This document shows positions 24,201 to 33,018 of a DNA stretch of 64,000 bases, piece by piece. A program made the position numbers and the translations under genes. The DNA comes from Physcia stellaris. Taxonomy: Eukaryota; Ascomycota; Lecanoromycetes; Caliciales; Physciaceae. Location of the stretch: the NCBI GenBank assembly GCA_018902385.1, contig JABSSW010000063.1:62001-126000 (forward strand), given 5' to 3'. Position 1 is the first letter of the stretch. Every line of letters starts with the position of its first letter. The notes beneath the pieces are model-generated. The model made no database searches. It worked only from the letters and a program-made list of their open reading frames with translations, and was not told the DNA's origin.

Positions 24201-25681
24201 TTGCGGACCTCTTGGAAGATGGAGCTTCTTGGCAACCCAAAGTCTTCTAAGCGAGTTGCCAGATCAGGTAGAGTCGCATCAGCCATATTTAATAGAAAGC
24301 GATATCGAATAATCGCACTTTCAAAGCTCAATTGGCCCTCGTTCAATTGTGCGTGAGTACGCGTCAACATGGTTTCTAGAGACGCCTCGTCAACTTCATT
24401 CCCATACGACACTACATGTTGCCCTGGGATGCCGATAGCCTCCAGAAGCCAGGCTAGGTCGAAAATCGAGATGTCCGGCATTCCAAAAAGAGTCCTATAA
24501 CGGTCAATAGCTTCAGTAATGACGAGAGCGCCTTCTTTGAACGAGTCGTACGTGTCCTGGAGCCGCCTATACACTGCATCTTCATCCTCAAATCCTTGAT
24601 ATTCATCTTGGGGGATTCCAGGTTCAGTATCATCGGCAGCCCATCTCTTGGGAGACTCGTTGTGTCCGCTTGCGGATATCAGCTTGTTTCTGATGAGGTG
24701 ACGGTAACGAATACTTGGGTGATGCGAATGCTGAATATCAGGATCTATGCCAAGTAGAAGCCTTTGTTCTCTCCCACGAGGTGCCTTCGAGTTGGCCAAA
24801 ATCTCGATCGAGCGCAAGAATGACGATTTAAACCCCAGCTCCTTGAGTATTCGATGAAGGTCCTTCTCCGGCATGAGCGGTCGTTTCAGCGCGTATCTAA
24901 GCATTGTGGGTATCTTGGACCAGTATTCGACGTCAGATGCTGGAGCAGCCGCTGCCCAGTGACTGAAGAGTTTTCGGGTTGATTCAACATTGGCTTGAAT
25001 TCTTTGACTTCTCGTACTCCAACACGGAAACTCGTTCACATCATAGAAGTCCGTCAAATCATAATCAAACGGAACATCCTCTGTCTTTAGTAGCTGTTCA
25101 GAGACAATGACCTCGTCCTCGTCCTGCAATGTTCTGCCAGTGCTGTCCAAGGGAAGCTGCGCAAGTCGTTTCTCTAGATCCCTCCATGATCGCGCCAATC
25201 TCGCCGGGTCACCGTGTTTCAACGGACGACGACGACGATTTCGAGGGTTCTGGCTCGACGGCAAGCTCAAACTTTCGCCATCTACCTTGTAGCCGACTAC
25301 TTGGGCCATATCTTTCCAAAATTTGCAAACCAGATACACCCAAATATGGATGCCTTTCCCACAAATTTGCAAGGACCAATAGGTTCTGGGAAGAAAGTAA
25401 CGATAACAGAAGATAGAGAAATACATACGCATCTACTGCCTGTTCGACATTCCATCCGTAGGCCTTGAGTTGCTGGGATTGAGATATATTAGCGGATCAC
25501 TCCTTCCATGCTTGTAGTTCGAATGCCATGCCAAAAGAAGAAGCGGCAGATCTTCGCAGCGTGCCCCGATGTAGCTATAAGGTAAATGGCTTACCTTTGC
25601 AGCAAGACTATCTTTTGTTTGTGTGAAGCCAACAAATTGTGCTATCGCGCCCTTTTGGGAAGGCGTGTACGCCGAAGGCAT
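21241..25681 (-). CDS. dcn1: Dcn1, defective-in-cullin-neddylation protein (short splice form)
   Basis: This scaffold-type E3 promotes Nedd8 transfer to cullins. Exons are 25681-25595, 25472-25429, 22115-22036, 21979-21805 and 21751-21241, giving 298 aa, the normal Dcn1 length. Exons 1-2 encode the UBA-like N-terminus (QKGAIAQFVGFTQTKDSLAA and QLKAYGWNVEQAVDA). Exon 3 gives YFQNPTASPSSS and NKLFDKYK. Exons 4-5 give the PONY domain (GSMRYLGDLGVKLDEVVLLA; WSEDGAWPGVIDQFVEYV). The intron between exons 2 and 3 is 3,313 nt and contains a huge same-strand ORF. Its acceptor has a perfect gctaac branch site 20-odd nt upstream, so the short product is well supported. An alternative acceptor at 25385 would retain the ORF in frame. 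Functionally it pairs with cul4 nearby. Confidence 0.9.
21980..25309 (-). CDS. Unrecognised 1,109-codon ORF inside the dcn1 intron, overlapping dcn1 exon 3
   Basis: I do not recognise this protein. The frame is uninterrupted from an ATG at 25309 (MAQVVGYKVDG, purine at -3 and G at +4) to a stop at 21980. In that frame it reads through the 3' splice site into dcn1 exon 3 and stops in the following intron. Residues about 240-525 contain three or four degenerate helical units of roughly 60 residues (EAIDRYRTLFGMPDI...DLAWLLEAIGIP; SAIIRYRFLLNMADATLPDL). The middle is Ser/Thr/Pro-rich and probably disordered. Near residues 947-985 there is a possible Cys/His metal site (CPH ... FSCPECSKPI). There is no signal peptide, transmembrane segment, transposase or nuclease motif that I can see. 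It could be a nested gene, an alternative giant dcn1 exon, or a 5' part fused to the PONY exons. The long open frame is certain; the gene model is not. Confidence 0.65.
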   Translation of the reverse strand: MAQVVGYKVDGESLSLPSSQNPRNRRRRPLKHGDPARLARSWRDLEKRLAQLPLDSTGRTLQDEDEVIVSEQLLKTEDVPFDYDLTDFYDVNEFPCWSTRSQRIQANVESTRKLFSHWAAAAPASDVEYWSKIPTMLRYALKRPLMPEKDLHRILKELGFKSSFLRSIEILANSKAPRGREQRLLLGIDPDIQHSHHPSIRYRHLIRNKLISASGHNESPKRWAADDTEPGIPQDEYQGFEDEDAVYRRLQDTYDSFKEGALVITEAIDRYRTLFGMPDISIFDLAWLLEAIGIPGQHVVSYGNEVDEASLETMLTRTHAQLNEGQLSFESAIIRYRFLLNMADATLPDLATRLEDFGLPRSSIFQEVRKEGPFSQNSPTSLESEIVEDIDNLIKAYRSGNLNLSEAVSFVSMRLEGMLIDRPYFSCMISSVEVKPAQAAQAIFERAAEESPPSSPSHKVGADVIQELESLANHFFEQYGERILSGLDPVIALTEYREEYGLEDFSLDEVSFILGKLQDWDKSLHRSNDTKMTSETGHITQEDSRGLGSDMLPPEVRMSRDRSPSLDSETLARSHTRGDSSVTTFCNDMSSQTIGSPAVAWEQSFSGTAGNPEAADYDVLSISPEEGFSADLWGLKMPTQKARKLGLDIGLPNDYVYRRIRSDTPQRTTSRKLRKSSFSVCSSPTKRKASGTIHDGRRMRPPTLVGSVDLFAEEWDTQHTFVKRTFNAGSSINCASADFVLNSESSSSRTNNSKHEFGDSVAHVLDEHTEINDSKGIMLDENEISGFTAPRSDYKPKLRANFDTILEVLELNVIEDGIFRTNLPRNSECYKNSIRDVALLLKADLTAGINSGSIRPIQNPMERELVVMLGLLERDPSSAKVSSLVTLIQRCLSELAKEGHLGSHTDVSRIVNRESMLLSPGSQASPANHGSKVECPPTFDGALNSTPCPHRPSSIQVDLYELYFGKPELLRDARHVTRLFSCPECSKPIIEPIGADEPLKRPQRLRLTQPKKPTTPKFYIDGAPFLGIPRDMSYSAAENRQSFFVGLQMMRSRRPKANQSALNNRYFQNPTASPSSSGSTANLNKLFDKYKGTATLVVSSFTGWLTEFF
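22116..25428 (-). other. 3.3-kb dcn1 intron with an alternative 43-nt intron sharing its donor
   Basis: The donor gtatgt at 25428 can pair with the acceptor at 22116 (branch gctaac, acceptor caatag), giving normal Dcn1. It can also pair with an acceptor at 25386 (tttcttcccag), removing only 43 nt. The latter joins exon 2 in frame to the giant ORF, which in turn continues in frame into exon 3. All other introns in this window are 46-227 nt, so 3.3 kb is a clear outlier. Confidence 0.75.
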
Positions 25682-26295
25682 CTTGATAAGTCGCTAGTTG
25701 GAGGTTTGGAGAGCAGTCAGAGGGCAGACAGAGGTTATTCCAGGTATGGAGTGGAGGAATTCCAAGCTTTGGAATTTCAGATATCAACATGAAGCAGCTA
25801 TGCTCATTTCCTGCACGATGATGAATGATGATAGACGATTTAAATAGATAGCGCCAATCGGTTGAAGCCGTTATCTTATCTTATCTACTTATCGAGCCTA
25901 CTCAGGGACATTTTTCGGGAATGCCCAAAACTAGGCTGATGTACCTAGTAGGCAAAGCTTGAGCACTCCCGAAAAACGCCCCTGGTAGTATGTAGGTACA
26001 GGGCGTTAATGTCACTGTGAGCATGATGACTACGTTGGCCATTCATTGCAACGAAAGCAATCCTTTGAATAGATCTGCACAGTAGAGTAAAGTGTATGTT
26101 ATTGTTGGTTCCAAATTACATGGCCTATCTACGAGTAACCCAAGACTCATTTAATGCTTGAATATACTGAGTATAAGGTATAAGTGAAAGTATGCTAGAA
26201 CGTGAAAGGACATGACGGAGTTATATTATCCTTAAACACCATGACGGTCAAAGCTGTTCTCTGGACAGGATCAAAGTTCTTCAATTGGGGTATTT
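25682..26295. other. Intergenic between mannosyltransferase gene 3' end and dcn1 start
   Basis: These 614 bp upstream of dcn1 contain no supported gene. They carry a strong 22-base inverted repeat at 25903-25924 and 25963-25984. The region should contain the dcn1 promoter and the 3' untranslated region of the mannosyltransferase gene. Confidence 0.5.
25903..25984. repeat. 22-bp inverted repeat with 38-nt loop
   Basis: The arms 25903-25924 and 25963-25984 are reverse complements except at three positions. At each, the right arm (as reverse complement) has G where the left has A. In a minus-strand transcript all three become G-U pairs, so the RNA can form an uninterrupted 22-bp stem. It lies about 220 nt upstream of the dcn1 ATG and about 310 nt past the mannosyltransferase stop. 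Confidence 0.75.
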
Positions 26296-27965
26296 CTAAG
26301 CAGATGCCCATCCCCCTGCCACTTTCACCCATTCGGCCATGCAGCTTCCTAGCTTTCCCTCAACGTCGACAATGTCGGTATCACATTTACATCTACATCC
26401 AACGCCATTTTCCTTGACTGAGTCCCACGTTTCCCAATACTCATCTTCCTCGATCCTCTTCTTCTCGTCCTTTGTAGTCATCTCCAAAAAGGGAGGTCTG
26501 TCAAGCTGGCGATTCCCCGGCGCATTGGCTGGACAGTGCTGTATTGTCGTATGGCGGTACCCAATATCGCGGAAGTAGTGTATGTCTTTGGGTGACAGCA
26601 GTGCTCCAGCCGCGAGCGAATGGATTGGCGCATCTCCCCACTGAACAAGGTTTTAATGGCTTCATCATACAAGTCTGGTAGATTCAACTTACCCTTTCCA
26701 TCCAAAAGCCTCCGCTCCTATCCATCATATCAAAGAAGTCGTTATACTCCTTACTCCTGAACCAATCCAACCTTGCAATTTCGAAGTTACTCCAGAAGTG
26801 GCACATGTTGTAAACTTCACCCTCCATCGCTTCGGGATCTACATCTGGAAGCCCCCCTTGACCGGCTTCGGTACTGAGTATCTCTTCAGGCAACGGGGGC
26901 TTGTATTTGGGATCGTCGTCCTGTGGGAATTTGGGGACCTCCGCTGGCTCCGCGAACATTTCCCACAAGCCCTTAGATGTAAGATTGTTAACGCGTTTGT
27001 ATGCTGAGGCGTAGCGAAAAATATTAGGTACGGTTTCCTTCAGCTCCTTGACGGCTATGGTGAAACCATAAGTTTTCTTGGCCCGCTCCATGTGTATGAA
27101 TGGATCACTGCACCTGTAAGTATGAGGGACCCTGCTGAGATAGGTTGGTGCTTACTATGTCATGTCGCAGAAGTATTTGATGTCTGGCTCCACTCGCCAA
27201 TACCAATCGTACTTTGCAAGCAGTTCGTGTTTGTAGAAAAACCTTGCTACTTGTTAGCCACAAAGTCACGGTAACGGGGGCAGAGGCAAACCCTGAATAG
27301 AATCTACACATGTGGTGGTAGCTCTCCATACCACCATACATGATGGCTTTGTCCCCTTGCTTCCTGATGCCCTCTCTTGCGACCTCAACGTTTGACCAGT
27401 CAGGATACCCCCACATGTCCGGATCGATCTTGCCGAATTCCACGGGTGAGCTCGTGTAATTCAATATGGTCTCTTTGAAAGTCGTATTGAAATCGCCATC
27501 GTTCAGAAAGACGTACGGGTAATTGAACCATCGGTTGAAATGTCTCTCCATCGATTTGATAGATTGTATAACGCCCTGTAGCTCTGAGTTTCTTGCCAAA
27601 ACGACTAATACGGCGTTTGCGCGTGGACCATTGGTCTGAGGCTCAAGACACCCGGTCACGAAGACCTTGTCGTGTTCCTCGCTGATCTTCCTTATTGCAG
27701 GAGGGGCTCCCGCTGGAATAAAGATTGTGCCCGGTGAGGATGGATGAACGATGACGAGTATTAAGATTAATATAAGAACAATGCACGGGAACAGTAAAAC
27801 AACGCCTAAAGGTATTGAAATCTTGGGGTTGCCCTTCAGCCGAATCCTCCTCTTGAAGAAAGCGAGCTTTGGCGCCACATGATCTTTTTGATTTGAGAAG
27901 TCATCAAGAGACGGGGGGCTCGGCGTTGATGGTAGCCTTTTGACCAAATTCTGTACAAGACCCAT
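26296..27965 (-). CDS. KTR/Kre2-type alpha-1,2-mannosyltransferase (GT15)
   Basis: This type II Golgi membrane enzyme adds alpha-1,2-mannose to N- and O-glycans from GDP-mannose. Exons are 27965-27292, 27242-27156, 27107-26693 and 26640-26296, giving 506 aa. A cytosolic basic N-terminus precedes a transmembrane anchor at about residues 50-74 (LGVVLLFPCIVLILILILVI). GT15 motifs follow: FNYPYVFLNDGDF, WYWRVEPDIKYFCDMTYDPF, the catalytic-region HFWSNFEIARLDWFRS, and the conserved AAGALLSPKDIHYFRDIGYRH. The C-terminus is Cys-rich (GCRCKCDTDIV). Length and motif order are normal for the family; which KTR member it is cannot be said. Start 27965 is the first ATG of the anchor-containing frame. Confidence 0.92.
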
Positions 27966-28669
27966 GACGTCTGGGGTCTTCGCTTAGTCTGATTGCGCAA
28001 CGGCGGCTTCGATATGCTGGGAGGAAATAGTCGGTATGCCAGGCCCGGCCGGGTTCAAGCGTTGGAACCGTACGCCCCTGTCCTCAGTTCTATATTGTGC
28101 TCTTGAACGGATCGCAGGATCTAAAGAGGCCGATTCACAGACACTTGGCATTAGAACAAGTCTCGTATGGCGCGGGCCGGGAGAAGGGTTTTGGGTTTAT
28201 TGACAAGAATTTGATGGAAGGAGAGGATAGGAGGTGCACTGCTATCGAGCCTGCTGGCGACTACCTATGGCCATTCCGGTTCTCATTTGCTATTGGTGAC
28301 AAATCTTCGAGAAGCTCGAGCTTTTCCCTGAACACAATTAACATACGCTAAGCAATGTTTGATTGCATTGGTGGTTCCGAGGAAGTTTTGCAGTGGCGGC
28401 GACCCGTGTAAAGTCGCGAGATTTCACGCTTATTCTCAAGACTCGTATTCCAAGTAGGAGGTGTATGAAAAGCTCCACCCTGATCATTAGCACGGGCGGA
28501 AGCGTTACCGAAGTAAGGTACAGTAGGGTTAAGCCCAGGGCTAGTCTTTCTAGAGAGCACGGGCAAAATGGGAGCTCTTGAATGCCACACCCAGTCACCA
28601 AGCCTCAATGCTTTGTACCGCGATGGACAGATTCTAGCTAGGAACACAGCTTATTGTCACGCGTGCAAA
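27966..28669. other. Intergenic upstream of mannosyltransferase gene
   Basis: These 704 bp lie between the mannosyltransferase start and the 3' end of the DUF4604-type gene. ORFs here are short on both strands and look like chance frames. I see no RNA gene. The region presumably serves as the mannosyltransferase promoter. Confidence 0.45.
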
Positions 28670-29250
28670 TTACGCTACATCGTCGAAGGATAATTTGATT
28701 TTCTTACTCTTCTTGCTCTTTTGAGTCCGCCTAAAATTGTCGGGACTATTATATCCTGACCGAGTCTCATCTGAAGCTTGAGCAAAGTCCCCATCATCGC
28801 CTATGACCTTGACTAGTCTCTTCTTTGTGGATCTGCCAATATTCGCAGCGGGTTCTTTGAGGGTCATACTTCCCGTTGTAGGTTCACTGAATGCAGCAGT
28901 TCGCGCAACCTCTTCTTCTTCTTCTTCTTCTGCGCGGCCTGATGGATGCGCCTGTTCTGGGTCCTCAAGCTCGTTTTTGGAGATCATCGCTTCGTAGGTC
29001 TCCTTGGATACTACATTTTGGCTGTCCTCATCCACGTATGTTGGGGCATCATCATCCAATTCATTCGAAACCCTGCGCCTTTTGGGTCTTGCCAAAGGCC
29101 GTTCAGGTCGATTCGAATCTCCAGCTCCACATTCACTTCGAAGCCTTTGCAAGAACGCAGGCTCTTTCGATTCTGCGAGATGATCAGTAAAATGTCTGCA
29201 TCACTGCAAAGAAACAAACCATAGCTAAGGTTTTTCGCATTGAAAGTCAT
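28670..29250 (-). CDS. DUF4604-type small acidic/basic nuclear-like protein
   Basis: The function is unknown. Two exons (29250-29220 and 29172-28670) give 177 aa. The N-terminus MTFNAKNLSYESKEPAFLQR matches the conserved start of DUF4604 proteins, and DDDAPTYVDEDSQNVVSKET is the second conserved block. An all-Glu run of seven residues is encoded by a GAA/GAG repeat around 28914-28932. The C-terminus is lysine-rich (KKSKKIKLSFDDVA), resembling a nuclear localisation signal. The gene is divergent from prp19 across 386 bp. The splice joins 31 nt of first exon to the rest and is required to make the conserved N-terminus continuous. Confidence 0.85.
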
Positions 29251-29636
29251 TGGGCATCGAGGTATTGGGTCGCTTTGTTGAGACGTAGTAACGATCCGAC
29301 GAAGACAACTTTCCGCCTCCTTGTTTCTAGTAAAGGGAGTCCTTGTACTAAAATGCAACGTAGAGCTTTGAGTCAACCGTACGACTCTCCTACAAGGTAT
29401 GGGGGCGAATTAGTATATTACGACAAGGTTGTTCGTCGTTTAAGCAGCCGCCCCCCCCAAATTTCGATGTTCGTCGTTTTGACCCGATACGCGGCTGCTG
29501 AGTCATTTATTTCCCGGTAAATTACGGTAAATTATGAAGAACTTGAAACTTTTTGGGGGTGCTGCTTAACAAAGTGATATTCACCTGTGAAGGTGACGAG
29601 CAAAGGAGACTAATTTGTCCTCTCAGCCTTTACAAG
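29251..29636. promoter_or_regulatory. Bidirectional promoter between DUF4604-type gene and prp19, with inverted repeats
   Basis: This 386-bp divergent gap contains an imperfect inverted repeat: gtttaagcagccgcccc at 29438 against ggggtgctgcttaac ending at 29570. A second short inverted pair (agcagccgc/gcggctgct) is nested inside it. The word ggtaaatta occurs twice in tandem near 29516-29534, and gttcgtcgtt occurs twice (29431 and 29470). No gene is present. Confidence 0.5.
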
Positions 29637-31262
29637 ATGCTGTGCGCAAGTGAGTTATCTGGCACGGAAATGTAGCTCATTAATTGACATTGTCAGTATC
29701 GGGAGAAGCACCTCAAGTGCCAGTTGCTTCACGCAAAAGCGGTTCGTCCCCCAAATCGATCAGATTGACCGCAACTAAATGGCCCAGGCAATGTGTTTGA
29801 GAAACGCCTCATAGAAGCCTACATCTCCGAACATGGCACAGATCCTGTGACCAATGAAGAGCTCACGACAGATGAACTGGTGGAGCTCAAGATCTCAAGG
29901 ATTCCCAAACCTCGACCTCCAACACTGACCTCAATACCATCGCTACTGACGGCCTTCCAAAACGAGTGGGACGCGCTCGCACTGGAGACATATGACCTTA
30001 GGCAACATGTAGCGCAGATTAGACAAGAGCTCAGCACTGCCTTGTACCAACATGACGCGGCCGTACGAGTAATAGCAAGGCTATCGCGCGAGAGGGATGA
30101 GGCCCGTGAAGCTTTATCAAAGATTACAGTGAATGGCGGTGCAATGAGTAATGGAACTGCGATGCAGGTAGACCGGCCAGAGCTCTCAAGCACATTGGTT
30201 GCGAAAGTTGAGACTACGAGCGAAAAGTGCGTCAATCCCAACCATTCCTTTCGAAAGACTAATCTCAATTTTCAGACTCACTGGGACTCGGAGGAAACGC
30301 GCAGTGCCAGATGGCTGGGCTACCGGCCGTGAAATCGAGACATTTACATCAGTGGTGGCATCCAAGCCCTTATATTCCGGAGCTAGGTCGCTTTCAGCGG
30401 ATACAAGTCGTGAGATGTTTTTGACCGGAGGTGACAGCGGCGTTGCTGGCGTCTACAATGTGTCAACAAATCAATTGGTCAAAGAGCTAGAGGTTGGGTC
30501 CGGGGCCGTTACAGATGCTATCTGGACAGGATCTCGAATTGTAGTCTCAACTTCGTCAGGGGTTGTCAAGTTTTTCGACAACGGAGCTGAGGATTCCACC
30601 TTTTCAAGTCACGCGGGTAAAGTCACTGCTCTTGCAATCCATCCGAGTGGGGATATTCTAGCGTCCGTGGGAGTAGACAAGAGCTACATTCTCTACGATC
30701 TAGAGAACTCAACGCAAGCCACCCAAGTCTACACTAACTCGGGTAAGCGACCAAGGTGTTGCATGATGGACTCCGTCATCAAGCTAACTTCCAACCAGAG
30801 TTGAATTGTGCGAGCTTCCATCCTGACGGACGTCTGCTCGCTGTAGGGGCAAACGACGGGCAGGTCAAGGTCTTCGAAGTGACCACGGGTAACAACGCCG
30901 CGAATTTCGAGGAGAGCGGTCCTGTTCGAGATCTAGCATTCTCGGAAAACGGGATCTGGCTTGCTGTTATTACTGAGGGATCAAGCAGCGTCTCTATCTG
31001 GGATCTTCGCAAAGCTTCCAAGATCAAGGTCTTGGAGAATGGCAATCAGATCGAGAAGATCAGATGGGACTACTCGGGTCAATTCCTTGCCATCGCAGGG
31101 CCTAGCGGTCTGATAGTACAGCAGTACTCCAAAACAGCAAAGGAGTGGTCGGTACCACTGCAGAGCGCAGTTCCAGCGCTGGCTGTGGAATGGGGGGCCA
31201 ATGCACAAAGCCTTGTATCACTGGATGCTGAGGGCGTAATTACTGTTTTAGGCTTGAAATAG
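29637..31262 (+). CDS. prp19: Prp19, U-box E3 ligase and spliceosome NTC core
   Basis: This pre-mRNA-processing factor is the scaffold of the Prp19/NineTeen complex, with E3 activity via a U-box. Exons are 29637-29649, 29697-29741, 29788-30226, 30276-30742 and 30799-31262, giving 475 aa. The first exon is only 13 nt; splicing yields MLCAISGEAPQVPVASRKSG and NVFEKRLIEAYISEHGTDPV, the classic U-box N-terminus. A coiled-coil tetramerisation region lies around residues 70-135. KRAVPDGWATGREIETF opens the C-terminal WD40 propeller (SHAGKVTALAIHPSGDILAS; ELNCASFHPDGRLLAVG). Length and domain order are standard. Start 29637 is supported by the conserved N-terminus rather than by any longer ORF. Confidence 0.94.
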
Positions 31263-31788
31263 AGAGTACTCCGTGTTGATGGGCATCAATGATTGTAGTA
31301 TCTTCGAGGTATCGGGAGAGGAAAAGCTTCGAGTCAGCGGCGACATTCCCAATTGTGTGCTGCGGCTTGATGTGAGACAAGTTCTAATTTGCAACAATGT
31401 AAGACTTCTTGGTTGATATCCAGGAGTATGATAGCTTGCGTGTGACTCGCCTCTCCATAATTATGCGTTGGATGCCCACCCGGGAATAGCAGCTCGAAGC
31501 GTGTGAAGCGGGCACTACTACTGACCCGAGGTCACTGAAATCAACAAAGAGAAGGTAAGAGAAAGAAGTGACTGGATGCTTCCTTGCTTGTTGACGGATT
31601 ATTCATACGTTACGAAAAATACCCATTTCATCTCCGCTAAAGTGGGTATGCAAGCATCGGGAGTTCAACTTCACGCTGCCGATAAAACACCCACGGTCCC
31701 TCGCCACATCCGACTCCTTGATCCCGCCAATAACTTGTCCCTGCTGCTTCAGTGAGGTTCAGGACCGTCCGGGCTCCATGTTTTGATC
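31263..31788. other. Intergenic between prp19 and RING-protein gene
   Basis: These 526 bp contain no supported gene or RNA. They lie between two plus-strand genes and should hold the prp19 3' untranslated region and the next promoter. Confidence 0.45.
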
Positions 31789-33018
31789 ATGGACGGTCAG
31801 TTCTCTTCAACATCACTGCTGAATTACCCGAGGCAAGGCCAGAAGGTACGCTCTCAGAGTGTCAAACTGATCGGACCATGAAGCTGACTCGAAACCCACC
31901 CAGCGAACGCACCAGCAGATGATTGCAGATCACACAATCTCACCTCCACCCTGGAACTCGTCAGAGCTCCCTTATTCATCCAGTTCCTTCCTCCAGAACG
32001 ACTTTCCAATGAACCGCTTTGTTGGTGACGGCTTGGACTACAGACGGCCGGTCATGTCTCAGCCCAATACCAACGTTATAGATCTTACAGAAGAGTCTTC
32101 AACACCGAGGACCAACAGAGCAGCAACTCGAGGTGTGATCTCAACATCGATACCCAGACGGTCTGGTCGGCCTGAGCATCCGATCATCGACCTGGAGGAG
32201 GAGTACGGGGATGACGAGCCTGACGTACAGAGCGAGCATACAAGAGACGCAAGTCCTGAATTTGAACTACTTTATTCCAGACCCTTATCGGCAGCGAGAC
32301 CTCGATCCCAGTCTTCTGGCGCCCGTCGTGATGGGTCACAGTCGAGACGAGTGGGGAGGCCGGTGACGCAGAGTACCATACAGAGATCTGTGGCCAGTAT
32401 ACACAGAGGGTTGCAAGAAGCTACGAATCGGATTGGATTTTATCAAAGCATGTTACGTCCTGCGCCTCAAGCACCCGGACATCACCACCACCATCACCAA
32501 GGCCACCATCATCATCAAGCAGCTAGGCATCGAGTTCCGAACGAGGCCGATATGCTATTTCTGCAAGATGTCGGCCTGGATTTCAACCTCCCTGATCAGT
32601 TGGACTTCGAAACTCAAGGCTTTCGGATGGGTGACGTAGTCCAACCCCGTCCACAACCACCTCCACCAACTTATGACGCTCCTCCCAAAGCCAGAATTGG
32701 CTTCACACGGTCACCGAGAGAGGATGATGTTTTAGTGTGTCCCAATTGTGATAGCGAATTAGGCATAGGGAGGGATGAGGAGAAGAGACAGGTGTGGGTG
32801 GTCAAAAAATGTGGTCATGTAAGTCTTGTATTCAATAGTGGCAGACCCGGTACTAATCCTCGTAAAAGGTCTATTGCGGCGCATGTGCAAAGAATCGTAC
32901 GCAGTCGAGGGGCAAGGGGCCAAGGACAACAAGCTCTCCGCCCTTCAAGACATGTCGAGTGGAGGATTGCAAGTCGAAAACAAGTCACGCGACAGCCATG
33001 TTCCAAATCTACCTGTGA
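31789..33018 (+). CDS. SIM-containing RING protein, Slx5/Rfp1 (SUMO-targeted ubiquitin ligase)-like
   Basis: Exons 31789-31845, 31904-32818 and 32869-33018 give 373 aa. Two SUMO-interaction-like motifs are visible in the N-terminal half, NVIDLTEE and PIIDLEEEYGDDE, each with acidic residues following. The C-terminus has a RING-like Cys/His set: VCPNCDSELG, KKCGHVYCGACAKNR and FKTCRVEDCKSK. SIMs plus a C-terminal RING is the layout of SUMO-targeted ubiquitin ligase subunits such as fission yeast Rfp1. The first exon is inferred from an in-frame upstream ATG. A low-complexity polyhistidine stretch (GHHHHHHQGHHHH) lies near residue 210. The spacing of the first RING pair is atypical, so catalytic competence is uncertain. 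Confidence 0.75.

Noticed and set aside
21980-25309. Idea that the dcn1-intron ORF is a homing endonuclease or Starship-type recombinase
   Set aside because: No LAGLIDADG, GIY-YIG or HNH motif and no tyrosine-recombinase R-H-R-Y pattern could be seen, so no mobility function is claimed.
28040-28080. gggttcaa word suggestive of a tRNA B box
   Set aside because: No matching A box or cloverleaf could be folded around it; the same holds for ggttcga words at 33731 and near 45892.
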